Positions 7,591 to 15,462 of a stretch of DNA of 25,795 bases are shown here, one piece after another. Every line of letters starts with the position of its first letter. Position 1 is the stretch's first letter. Location of the stretch: NCBI GenBank assembly GCA_964490765.1, contig CAZBDV010000034.1:1-25795 (forward strand). Direction: 5' to 3'. Below the pieces are notes generated by a model. That model saw only the letters and a list, made by a program, of their open reading frames with translations, had not been told where the DNA came from and ran no database searches. Both the position numbers and the translations under genes were made by a program. The stretch comes from CAZBDV01 sp964490765. Lineage in GTDB: Bacteria > Cloacimonadota > Cloacimonadia > Cloacimonadales > JAJBBL01.

Positions 7591-9159
7591 CTATTCAATT
7601 TCTATATTGAGATTGACTTCGAGCCGGCCAATTATGTGCATATAATGCTCCGGGAGTATCCTGATAGAATCGGTGCTCTCATCGAAAGTGATCTTGAGTG
7701 CGTAATAGACCGTTTCTTTTAGAAATAACTCGATGTCCTCACGATCGAGAAAAAACTCATTACTTGTAACAGTAGGTTCCGAGCCAGTAAATGATGCAGA
7801 GACATAATTATCGGCAAATTTGATCGTCTGAATAGCGGGGGAGATTTCCGGATAGTATATATCTAACGTATCGGGTGATTCACTAAAGTAGATATCTACC
7901 GAAAGGCCGAGTGGAAGGCTGTTCTCCATAGTCAGATAGAGTGCTATAGTTTCTGTATAAGTATCGAGATATTCACGATTGTTTTCAGTTATCTGCAGAG
8001 AGAAAACCTCGTCAGGTATGATCGTCTGATTATTGACCCGGAAGAAAGCTGGGGCAGTAATCTTGAAACTGCCGGAACTTTTGTCGGCTGCAAAGGCGAA
8101 TCCGGGAGTCTGATCCAGGTTACCAATAATCATGTAGGCATTCTCCAGACGCATCTTTTCGGGAAAGATATTTATCAGATCTAGGACTTCCGGTCTATCG
8201 ATAATAACAGTCGTGGTCTCCGGTACTCCTGTATTGCTGGCTCTGTTAAGAATCACTTCATCCTCTCTGGTGATTTCCAGGGAGTAGGTCTTATCATCCT
8301 TTTCATTAATACCGGTAAAGGTGCCGATAAACCGGGCATCGAAACCAAGCTCATTGATGAAAGTCATCTCCAGAGTTCCCTCTTCGAACTGGAAGGCGTT
8401 GGATATGTTGATAGGATTATTGATATCGTTATTGAGAACATGCTCACTGAGATGGACCTTTTTATCTATGAGATACCCTTCAAAATATTGGAAATAGAGC
8501 GGTTCTTCAAAGAAAATCCTGAGGTAGACCAGATCGTAATAGAATTCCTGAGAGGCGGTCTCTACATAGAATTCCAGTTCGTCTATAATTTCACCGCTCT
8601 CTTTTTCGCCGATCGAATAACCGGTAATATCATAATGATAATGAGAAGTATTGAAATCTTCAATATCGACCTGCAGTGGTTCTCCCTCATCATCAGTAAT
8701 ACTGAGGAAGGTAATATTGAGAGCTTCTAACTCCGGCCTTGGTTCGATGATTTCAATACTAATAATTCCCTCTTCTATAGTACCGTATATCAGGTCGATA
8801 TCCTCGGTATCGATCCCACTCTCATCGACAGAAACCGTTATCAAGGTTCCCTCTTCTGACCCTGCAACTTGAGTTATCTCTGAAGAACCGGGATTGAGTT
8901 TAATCTCTGATGAGGCGGCTTCACTCTCAACTTCATCTTCGTAGATGATATATATATCATCACCTTCGATGAAGAAGTTAGAACTCTCCTCTTCCAGTTC
9001 GAAGATATGATAGAAGCGATTGACCAGAGGGATATTGAACTCGCTGTTCCATGATATACCCTGAAAGCTTTCCGGGAAACCGCATCTAACCAGAGCCAGT
9101 AACAATAAAAAGAGTAGTGACAGGACGCTTATCTTCTTAACCAGCATAGAATTTACCAT
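7591..9159 (-). CDS. Large beta-rich envelope lipoprotein of unknown function
   Basis: Not recognised beyond a general style. A Lys-containing N-terminus (MVNSMLVKKISV) and hydrophobic core lead to C26 in ALVRCG, a probable lipidation site with an unusual Arg just before the Cys. The mature part opens with WNSEFNIPLVNRFYHIFEL, an opening shared in style by long lipoproteins of FCB bacteria. About 490 acidic, strand-rich residues follow (many D/E, I, T, Y; no Cys in the mature part apart from C26). Acidic charge and absence of a catalytic motif favour a binding or structural role at a membrane surface. Its start overlaps the stop of the radical SAM gene by seven bases; ATG 9147 is an alternative start that keeps the signal. 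It is followed directly by the barrel gene, which hints at a joint complex. Confidence 0.7.
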   Translation of the reverse strand: MVNSMLVKKISVLSLLFLLLLALVRCGFPESFQGISWNSEFNIPLVNRFYHIFELEEESSNFFIEGDDIYIIYEDEVESEAASSEIKLNPGSSEITQVAGSEEGTLITVSVDESGIDTEDIDLIYGTIEEGIISIEIIEPRPELEALNITFLSITDDEGEPLQVDIEDFNTSHYHYDITGYSIGEKESGEIIDELEFYVETASQEFYYDLVYLRIFFEEPLYFQYFEGYLIDKKVHLSEHVLNNDINNPINISNAFQFEEGTLEMTFINELGFDARFIGTFTGINEKDDKTYSLEITREDEVILNRASNTGVPETTTVIIDRPEVLDLINIFPEKMRLENAYMIIGNLDQTPGFAFAADKSSGSFKITAPAFFRVNNQTIIPDEVFSLQITENNREYLDTYTETIALYLTMENSLPLGLSVDIYFSESPDTLDIYYPEISPAIQTIKFADNYVSASFTGSEPTVTSNEFFLDREDIELFLKETVYYALKITFDESTDSIRILPEHYMHIIGRLEVNLNIEIE

Positions 9160-10184
9160 AAAAACTCAGGTTCTTCCTCGACCATTAGAACCTTTTCCTT
9201 TTCTTTTTCATCAGAGAAAATTAACGGTAGACACTTTATTGGCAAGTTTTTTTTGAGCTTCTCAATGAGAGCACCTCTGTCTCTCTTCAAAAGAGATATC
9301 GCTCGCTGCGAGAGTAGAATGGTCTTACCGGGCATATACGCCTTGAGAATATTACGGAAGAGGATCTCCCGGGAGACGAGTTCTCCGAAGGCGGGATGAT
9401 AGGGTCCTGCAACTACAGGTGGAGTATCATCCTCCAGCTTGCCGGCTGAGAGGTCGGAATGAAGGCCCGTCTTGATTACCTTTATATTCTGTTCCCGCAA
9501 TTTGACCGTCATATCAGCAGCGATCCTTATCCCCTCTTCAAGGGTAAGCGGACAATAGAGCCCCTTCTCATACATTCTCTCCAATTCGGTAAATTTCAAG
9601 ACTAATGTAGGATAGATTCTGACCGAATCGGGATGCAACAGGATGGTTTTCTCGACAGTTTCGCTGATAGAATCCTCTGTCTCTCCCGGTAAGCCAGGCA
9701 TTAGCTGTATTCCGAGAGAGATATCACGCTCTTTGATTAATCGGGCAGCCTGCATGGCAGTTTCGGAATCGTATGGCCTCCCTGTTTTTTTCAAAACGGA
9801 TGTATTGAAGCTCTGAATTCCCAGTTCGATTGTATTGATACGGTGTTTGAGTGCAAAGTCAAGCCGTTTTCTGTTGATACCGTCGGGACGGGTTGATACC
9901 CTTATTCCATCGATACAGGGCAGGAATTCTTCTATTTCACGGAGATAACGCTCCTGTGTCTCAAAAGGGAGGAGGGTGAAAGAGCCGCCAAAGAAGGCGA
10001 TTTGCTTCTTCTCACCACTCTGTTTCTGACAGAATTCTCTCAATCCTTTCCTGATTGAGTCAAAATCTACACGATAGACTTCTTGTTCTTCTGGAGAACC
10101 GGTTCGGGTAATAAGGTTCTGCTGACAGTATATACAGCGGAGATTACAGCCTGCAAAGGGAATAAAAACGGGGAAAATTCTCAT
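9153..10184 (-). CDS. Short Elp3-like radical SAM protein
   Basis: Predicted cytoplasmic radical S-adenosylmethionine enzyme of 343 residues. The [4Fe-4S] motif CxxxCxxC is C13, C17, C20 (AGCNLRCIYC), followed by GGSFT (66-70, SAM-binding), STRPDGI, IELGIQSF and GIQLMPGLPGETEDS. These are the strand motifs of the Elp3 group. It lacks the C-terminal acetyltransferase domain of true Elp3 (usual length over 500), so tRNA carboxymethylation is not implied. Short members like this often sit next to rnc in other bacteria, but their substrate is not known to me. The start overlaps the rnc stop (ATGA) and its end overlaps the lipoprotein start. Family is certain; reaction is unknown. Confidence 0.9.
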   Translation of the reverse strand: MRIFPVFIPFAGCNLRCIYCQQNLITRTGSPEEQEVYRVDFDSIRKGLREFCQKQSGEKKQIAFFGGSFTLLPFETQERYLREIEEFLPCIDGIRVSTRPDGINRKRLDFALKHRINTIELGIQSFNTSVLKKTGRPYDSETAMQAARLIKERDISLGIQLMPGLPGETEDSISETVEKTILLHPDSVRIYPTLVLKFTELERMYEKGLYCPLTLEEGIRIAADMTVKLREQNIKVIKTGLHSDLSAGKLEDDTPPVVAGPYHPAFGELVSREILFRNILKAYMPGKTILLSQRAISLLKRDRGALIEKLKKNLPIKCLPLIFSDEKEKEKVLMVEEEPEFLW

Positions 10185-10957
10185 AAACCCAGTTTTGCAC
10201 AGGCTTCACGGGCGGCATTCTGTTCAGCAGATTTCTTAGTGGTTCCGGTACCACTCCCAATCTGCTCATTATCAAAACAGACGATTACTGAGAAAATCTT
10301 CTTATGGTCCGGGCCTTCAGCCGAGACGAGTTTATAGTCGGGTAATCTTTGATATTTGGATTGGTAATACTCCTGTAGCATACTCTTGTAATTGATATGC
10401 ACTTCGCTGAGCAGTTCCTTTTCGAAATTCCTGAGAATGATTCTTCGTATGAATTTATCTGCTTCGTTCAAACCACCATCCAGATAGATCGCACAAATCA
10501 GAGATTCCATCATATTGGCAAGAATCGATTTCTTCTCATATCCTCTAGCCCTGAATTCATCATCACCAAGGCGGATATAGGAACCGAGATCTATCTTTCT
10601 GGCTCTGATAGAGAGATAGTTCTCCGACACAATATTCGATTTTAACTTGGAGAGGTCACCCTCTGATTTATTTCTGAATTTATTGAAGAGATACTCGACG
10701 GTTACGAGACCGAGCACTGCATCTCCAAAGAACTCCATACGCTCATATTCGAAGAGACTACGCTGGCCGTTGTGGTTCTTCATACTGGTAGAACTATGTG
10801 TTAAAGCAGCTTCCAGCAAGAGCGGATTCTGGAATCTATAACTTATTTTCTGCTCCAGCCCTTTAAGATCTGCCTTGAGGGACTTGCCCTTTTCGATAGT
10901 ATAGTCTCTGCTGGCTGGTCTGAATAGATTCGAGATAAGCGATTTGATATTTTTCAC
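10181..10957 (-). CDS. rnc: Ribonuclease III
   Basis: Double-strand-specific endoribonuclease for rRNA precursor and mRNA processing. The catalytic signature YERMEFFGDAVLGL gives E72, E75 and D79 (E38, E41 and D45 in E. coli). E99 in SEGDLSKLKS and E151 in MMESLICAIYLDGG match E65 and E117. The position equal to E. coli D114 is N148. The C-terminal dsRNA-binding domain spans about 187-257 (NYKSMLQEYYQ to AAREACAKLGL, with GTGTTKKSAEQNA). At 258 residues it carries an N-terminal extension of about 33 residues before the conserved LEQKISYRFQNP. The start is GTG at 10957, with no recognisable Shine-Dalgarno and a perfect 12-bp hairpin 15 bases upstream. It leads the series of five overlapping or touching genes. 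Confidence 0.96.
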   Translation of the reverse strand: MKNIKSLISNLFRPASRDYTIEKGKSLKADLKGLEQKISYRFQNPLLLEAALTHSSTSMKNHNGQRSLFEYERMEFFGDAVLGLVTVEYLFNKFRNKSEGDLSKLKSNIVSENYLSIRARKIDLGSYIRLGDDEFRARGYEKKSILANMMESLICAIYLDGGLNEADKFIRRIILRNFEKELLSEVHINYKSMLQEYYQSKYQRLPDYKLVSAEGPDHKKIFSVIVCFDNEQIGSGTGTTKKSAEQNAAREACAKLGL

Positions 10958-10972
10958 ATTGCATATAATAAT

Positions 10973-11005
10973 GGTTCGGAGAGTAGTTCTTCAACTCTCC
11001 GAACC
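10973..11005 (-). terminator. 12-bp perfect hairpin between fabF and rnc
   Basis: GGTTCGGAGAGT (10973-10984) and its exact complement (10994-11005) flank a nine-base loop. On the minus strand it is followed by ATTATTATATG, only moderately T-rich. It may terminate fabF transcripts, or be a processing or control element in the rnc leader. Confidence 0.65.
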
Positions 11006-11017
11006 TATGATATGGTA

Positions 11018-12262
11018 TTAGCCGGTAAATTTTTTCAATACGAGAACACTGTTATGGCCACCAAAACCCAGAGAGTTGCTGATTGCTATATTCACTGGAT
11101 GTGTGATTGCTTTGTTCGGTACATAATCAAGATCACAATCAGGATCGGGATTTTCATAGTTGATAGTCGGATGAATCTTGCCTGTTCTCAAAGACATAAT
11201 ACAGGAGATGGCTTCAACTCCGGCAGCAGCACCGAGAGTATGTCCCAGCATCGACTTTGTCGAATTGACCTTTAATTTTTTTGCATGCTCACCAAACACT
11301 GTCTTGATCGCTGCCGTTTCGGTCTTATCATTCAGCGGGGTCGAAGTACCATGAGCACTGACAAAATCGACCTCTTCCGGCCGAATAGAAGCATCGTGCA
11401 GGGCATTCCTGATTGCCAGGGCTGTACCGGCACCGTTCTCTTCAGGTGCGGTTATATGGTAAGCATCGGAACTCGCCCCGAATCCTATAACTTCGCCAAA
11501 GATCTCGGCATTACGTTTCCTGGCATGTTCGAGATCCTCCATAACCAGGAGAGCTGCTCCTTCACCCATAATGAATCCGTCACGTTCTTTATCAAAGGGA
11601 CGTGAAGCCCTATGTGGCTCGTCATTTCTTGTTGATAATGCCCGCATGGCACAGAATCCTCCGATCGCGAGAGGGGTAACTGCCGCTTCACTACCACCGG
11701 TGATAATCAGGTCAGCATCACCATACTGAATAGCTCTGTAAGCTGCACCCATGGCATGATTGGCCGAAGCGCAGGCCGATACGCAGGTATAATTGACCCC
11801 TTTAAGTCCGTAATCGATAGAGAGCTGTGCAGCGGCAATATTAGAGATCATTTTCGGGATGAAAAAGGGGCTGATTCTTCTCGGTCCAGCTTTGAACATT
11901 TTGTAAGATTCCTCTTCAAAGGTAAGAATACCACCAATACCGGCACCAAGGATAACACCGAAGCGGTTGGGGTCGTAAGAACTCTTCAGGATTTGAGAAT
12001 GCTCCATTGCTTCTTTGCCGGCTATTAGAGCATATTGAGTATAAAGATCAAGTTTCTTGGCTGTTTTGGGCTCGAAATAGTTCCGAGGATCGTAATCCTT
12101 TATCTCAGCAGCTATCTTACTTGCCAAATCGGTTGTATCTACTTTGCTAATAAGCTCAATGCCACTATCTCCCCTGAGAAGTCTCTCCCAGGTATCCTGG
12201 AAATTAGCAGCCAGGGCATTGATAGCACCCATACCGGTTATGACAACTCGTTTCTTATTCAT
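11018..12262 (-). CDS. fabF: 3-oxoacyl-ACP synthase II
   Basis: Condensing enzyme that extends acyl-ACP with malonyl-ACP in type II fatty acid synthesis. The catalytic triad is C164 (VSACASANHAMG), H304 (VSAHGTSTPLND) and H341 (SMLGHTLGAAAGVE). The thiolase fold is complete at 414 residues, from RVVITGMGAINAL to NSLGFGGHNSVLVL. GAGG lies nine bases before the ATG. It is downstream of acpP but separated by 175 bases containing a terminator-like hairpin, so its level may be set apart from the rest of the fab operon. No fabZ or enoyl reductase gene is in the window. Confidence 0.97.
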   Translation of the reverse strand: MNKKRVVITGMGAINALAANFQDTWERLLRGDSGIELISKVDTTDLASKIAAEIKDYDPRNYFEPKTAKKLDLYTQYALIAGKEAMEHSQILKSSYDPNRFGVILGAGIGGILTFEEESYKMFKAGPRRISPFFIPKMISNIAAAQLSIDYGLKGVNYTCVSACASANHAMGAAYRAIQYGDADLIITGGSEAAVTPLAIGGFCAMRALSTRNDEPHRASRPFDKERDGFIMGEGAALLVMEDLEHARKRNAEIFGEVIGFGASSDAYHITAPEENGAGTALAIRNALHDASIRPEEVDFVSAHGTSTPLNDKTETAAIKTVFGEHAKKLKVNSTKSMLGHTLGAAAGVEAISCIMSLRTGKIHPTINYENPDPDCDLDYVPNKAITHPVNIAISNSLGFGGHNSVLVLKKFTG

Positions 12263-12363
12263 TATTGATTACCTCGTTATTGGTTTTGTCGATTTCTTAT
12301 TCAGGAGTAACTGCCATGCTGTACTGGACAATAAATAGTCCGGAGGCAGAGTTATTAAGGGGA

Positions 12364-12430
12364 TAAAAAATCCAGCCCTGCACCTGTTTTAAAGATTTTT
12401 AGCAGTGTCTAGTAATAACGGTGCAGGGCT
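12364..12430 (-). terminator. Rho-independent terminator or attenuator after acpP
   Basis: AGCCCTGCACC (minus strand, 12430-12420) pairs perfectly over 11 bases with GGTGCAGGGCT (12384-12374). After GG, on the minus strand, comes ATTTTTT (T run at 12369-12364). The loop is long (35 bases). It sits eight bases past the acpP stop and before fabF, so partial read-through would make a long acpP transcript pool over fabF. Confidence 0.8.
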
Positions 12431-12437
12431 TAAGAGA

Positions 12438-12671
12438 TTAATTGAGTTTGGATTTAAGATATTCGACGGCATCGCCGACGGTCTTCATCTTCTCGGCATC
12501 TTCTTCCGGAATATCGATCTCGAATTCTTCTTCGAATTTCATGATCAATTCCACAGTGTCGAGAGAATCAGCACCCAGATCTTCTATGAATCTTGCTTCT
12601 GTAGTAATTTGAGCTTCATCAACTGATAGTTCATTAACTATTATTTCCTTAACTTTTGACAATATGTCCAT
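12438..12671 (-). CDS. acpP: Acyl carrier protein
   Basis: Carries growing acyl chains as thioesters on 4'-phosphopantetheine for the Fab enzymes and PlsX. The attachment serine is S36 in GADSLDTVELIMKFEEEF. The protein is 77 residues and strongly acidic, with the standard four-helix ACP layout. AGGAGG (12682-12677 on the minus strand) lies five bases before the ATG, one of the strongest ribosome-binding sites in the window, which fits the high abundance ACP needs. It lies 20 bases after fabG and is followed by a terminator. Confidence 0.98.
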   Translation of the reverse strand: MDILSKVKEIIVNELSVDEAQITTEARFIEDLGADSLDTVELIMKFEEEFEIDIPEEDAEKMKTVGDAVEYLKSKLN

Positions 12672-12691
12672 TGATTCCTCCTGTCTTTTGT

Positions 12692-13435
12692 TTACATAAT
12701 TAAGCCACCATCAATATTGATGGTCTGGCCTGTTATATAGCTGGCATCTTCAGATGCCAGGAATATGCAAAGATTGGCTACATCGGCAGCAGTACCACCC
12801 CTCTTGAGCGGGATGGATTCCAGATAGTTATTTACTACCGTTTCCGGTAATTTAGAAGTCATCTCAGTCTGAATAAAACCGGGAGCTACGGCATTAACCC
12901 TGATATTCCTAGAGGCAAATTCCTTGGCAGCCGACTTTGTAAGGGCTATAACACCACCCTTGGAGGCTGCATAGTTTGCCTGCCCTGCATTACCGGATAT
13001 CCCGATAACAGAGGCTATATTGATGATTACACCCTCTCTCTGTTTCAGCATAGAACGGCAAGCTTTCTGGGTACAGACAAAGGCTCCCTTCAGATTGACA
13101 CTGAGGACATCGTCCCAGTCCGATTCACTCATCCTCATAATGAGGTTATCACGGGTTATACCGGCATTATTTACCAGTATGTCGATTCGCTTATACTCTG
13201 ATAAGATCTCGGAAATGACAGTTTCGACACTCGTAGTATCTGTTACATTAGCAGCAAAACCAACTGCCTTGTTACCCTCATTTACTATCTTGTTGACTGC
13301 TGCGTCAACTGCATCCTGAAAGAGGTCGATTATTACAGCTACTGCACCTTCCCGGGCAAAAGCGGAAGCAGTGGCAAAACCAATACCACCTGCACTACCG
13401 GTTACTACGGCAATTTTATCCTCAAATCTCCTCAT
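12692..13435 (-). CDS. fabG: 3-oxoacyl-ACP reductase
   Basis: NADPH-dependent short-chain dehydrogenase reducing 3-oxoacyl-ACP in the elongation cycle. The cofactor loop is TGSAGGIG (12-19). NNAG is at 89-92 and the catalytic tetrad is N114, S142, Y155, K159 (YAASK). The C-terminus NIDGGLIM is typical, and 247 residues is the usual length. The ATG overlaps the fabD stop (ATGA), with TGGAG five bases upstream inside fabD. Position between fabD and acpP is the classical fab order and removes doubt about which SDR this is. Confidence 0.97.
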   Translation of the reverse strand: MRRFEDKIAVVTGSAGGIGFATASAFAREGAVAVIIDLFQDAVDAAVNKIVNEGNKAVGFAANVTDTTSVETVISEILSEYKRIDILVNNAGITRDNLIMRMSESDWDDVLSVNLKGAFVCTQKACRSMLKQREGVIINIASVIGISGNAGQANYAASKGGVIALTKSAAKEFASRNIRVNAVAPGFIQTEMTSKLPETVVNNYLESIPLKRGGTAADVANLCIFLASEDASYITGQTINIDGGLIM

Positions 13436-14385
13436 AACTGCTCCAGTTTTACTTTAGCTAGTTCTAAATCTTGAATGGTATCTATGCTTAGAATTTCGAT
13501 GTTTCTGTCAATCTTTTTAATCATCCCTGCCAATACCTTCTTCGGCCCGAATTCCAGAAAGAGGTCGATTCCCATTTCGATCATCCTCTTTACGGAATCA
13601 ACCCATAAAACAGAAGAGGTAACCTGTCTGGCCAGATTGTTCTTTATCTCTTCCGGATCGGTGTGAGGTTGTGCATCAACATTAGAGATTACCGGAATAG
13701 AAGAAGGACGAAACTCGATCTTATCCATCTCCTCGCTGAGCCATTGTTCTGCTCTGGCTATGAGTGGTGAGTGGAATGGTCCTCCAACCGGTAGTGGAAG
13801 TGCCCGCTTTGCACCTCTCTCTTTCGCTAATTCACAGGCGCTGTTTACACCCGCCTCGGTTCCCGAAATTACTGTCTGTTCCGGGCTGTTATAATTTGCG
13901 ACGATAACGAGTCCCACTTCGGAAGCCTTCTGACAGATATCCTTGATCTCGTCTGCCTGCAACCCGATTATAGCAGCCATAGCAAAGGGTGTGCCCTCAT
14001 TAGCTTTTATCATGAACTCACCACGCTTATGGACCAGATAGAGAGCATCTTTCAGGTTCAGGACACCATTAGCGACCAGAGAGGTAATCTCTCCGAGAGA
14101 ATGGCCAGCTACCAGGTCGGGTTTTATAGAGATAAGCCTCTGCAGGGACTGCATGGCAATTATGCTATGGAACAGAATAGCCGGTTGCGTATATTTAGTA
14201 TCTTTAAGAGCTTCTTCCGGACCCTCTTTGATGATAGCGGTCAGATTGAGATTGTTTTCGCTGTCAAAATCGGTCAGGGGTGTCAATAAATCAGGGGAGT
14301 TTTCTATCAGATCCATGCCCATACCGATGTATTGAGCACCCTGTCCGGGAAAAACGAAAGCGATCTTCCTCTTCTTTTCAGTCAA
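13432..14385 (-). CDS. fabD: Malonyl-CoA:ACP transacylase
   Basis: Transfers malonyl from CoA to ACP. Motifs are GQGAQ (14-18), nucleophile S96 in GHSLGE, substrate-carboxylate Arg R121 in VHKRGEFM, and catalytic H205 in GGPFHSPL. Length is 317 residues. The start is TTG at 14385: AGGAGG (14397-14392) lies six bases upstream and no in-frame ATG exists before codon 22, which would remove the conserved FPGQG region. It is followed by fabG with a four-base overlap. Confidence 0.96.
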   Translation of the reverse strand: MTEKKRKIAFVFPGQGAQYIGMGMDLIENSPDLLTPLTDFDSENNLNLTAIIKEGPEEALKDTKYTQPAILFHSIIAMQSLQRLISIKPDLVAGHSLGEITSLVANGVLNLKDALYLVHKRGEFMIKANEGTPFAMAAIIGLQADEIKDICQKASEVGLVIVANYNSPEQTVISGTEAGVNSACELAKERGAKRALPLPVGGPFHSPLIARAEQWLSEEMDKIEFRPSSIPVISNVDAQPHTDPEEIKNNLARQVTSSVLWVDSVKRMIEMGIDLFLEFGPKKVLAGMIKKIDRNIEILSIDTIQDLELAKVKLEQL

Positions 14386-14464
14386 TTCTATCCTCCTTGA
14401 ATATCTTCATTTATCATTGGTTTCGGCAGAAAATTGGGTGTAATGGGTAAGGGATTACCGCAAG

Positions 14465-15460
14465 TTAATATCTGAACAGCATACCACCCCAGGTCAATCC
14501 AGCACCGAAAGCGACGATGAGAACCATATCACCGTGTCTGATCTTATTGGCCCTGACTGCATCATCAAGGGCGATAGGTATGGTTGAAGCAGAAGTATTC
14601 CCGTATTTCTCGATCGAGACGATGACCTTCTCAATATCGATACTGAGTTTTTTCCCTAAGGCTTCGATGATTCTGTAATTTGCCTGATGTGGAATCAACC
14701 AATCGATTGACTTGATATCGATATGGTTACGGTGGAGAAGCTTATCACAACTCTCATACATCGATTTGACAGCTAATTTGAAAATCTTGTTACCCTCCAT
14801 ATAGAGGGTATGTTTATTCTCGCGGACAGTCTCTTCTGATGCTGGCGTCCTTGATCCTCCAGCTTCGATCTTGAGAAGTTCGCCAAAGGACCCGTCAGCA
14901 GAGAGGTCAAAATCTATTATTCTCGAAATATTAGTTGCTTCTGTTCGGGATATAACTGCCGCTCCCGCTCCGTCTCCAAAAAGAACTGCAGTATTCCTGT
15001 CTTTCCAGTTGGTAATACGTGAAAGTATCTCCACCCCGACAACAAGAACATTCTTTGCCCTGCCGGTTACTACAAACTGATGACCTATACTGGCAGCATA
15101 AATAAAGCCGGTACATCCTGCAGAAATATCAAAAGCAGTGCAGTGTTTTGCTCCAAGTCTCTTCTGTAAAATACAGGCAGTAGAGGGGAACAGATGGTCT
15201 GGTGAGATAGTTCCAACGATGATCATATCAATGTCACGCGATTTCAGGCCAGCGGCATCTAAAGCTTTTTTAGCAGCCTCGTAGGCCAGATCAGAAGCGG
15301 CTTCACTCTTGTCGGCAATTCTTCGTTCGAACATACCGGTTCTCGTGCGAATCCATTCATCGGAAGTATCAAACATCTTTTCCAGATCGTAGTTATTCAA
15401 TATCTTTTTCGGAACATACTTTCCTGTTCCTGAAATCTTTGCTTCATATATTGCTATCAT
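14465..15460 (-). CDS. fabH: 3-oxoacyl-ACP synthase III
   Basis: Starts fatty acid synthesis by condensing an acyl-CoA primer with malonyl-ACP. The catalytic residues are C116 (DISAGCTGFI), H258 (IPHQANYRI) and N288 (YGNTSAST). The protein is 331 residues with the thiolase fold intact (GDGAGAAV, GAGLTWGGMLFRY end). AGAGG lies seven bases before the ATG, which begins two bases after the plsX stop. There is a 79-base gap before fabD with nothing notable besides the fabD ribosome-binding site. Confidence 0.97.
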   Translation of the reverse strand: MIAIYEAKISGTGKYVPKKILNNYDLEKMFDTSDEWIRTRTGMFERRIADKSEAASDLAYEAAKKALDAAGLKSRDIDMIIVGTISPDHLFPSTACILQKRLGAKHCTAFDISAGCTGFIYAASIGHQFVVTGRAKNVLVVGVEILSRITNWKDRNTAVLFGDGAGAAVISRTEATNISRIIDFDLSADGSFGELLKIEAGGSRTPASEETVRENKHTLYMEGNKIFKLAVKSMYESCDKLLHRNHIDIKSIDWLIPHQANYRIIEALGKKLSIDIEKVIVSIEKYGNTSASTIPIALDDAVRANKIRHGDMVLIVAFGAGLTWGGMLFRY

Positions 15461-15462
15461 AA

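Noticed and set aside
11285..11605. 106-codon open frame opposite fabF
   Set aside because: Complement of a highly conserved enzyme; its openness follows from fabF codon use.
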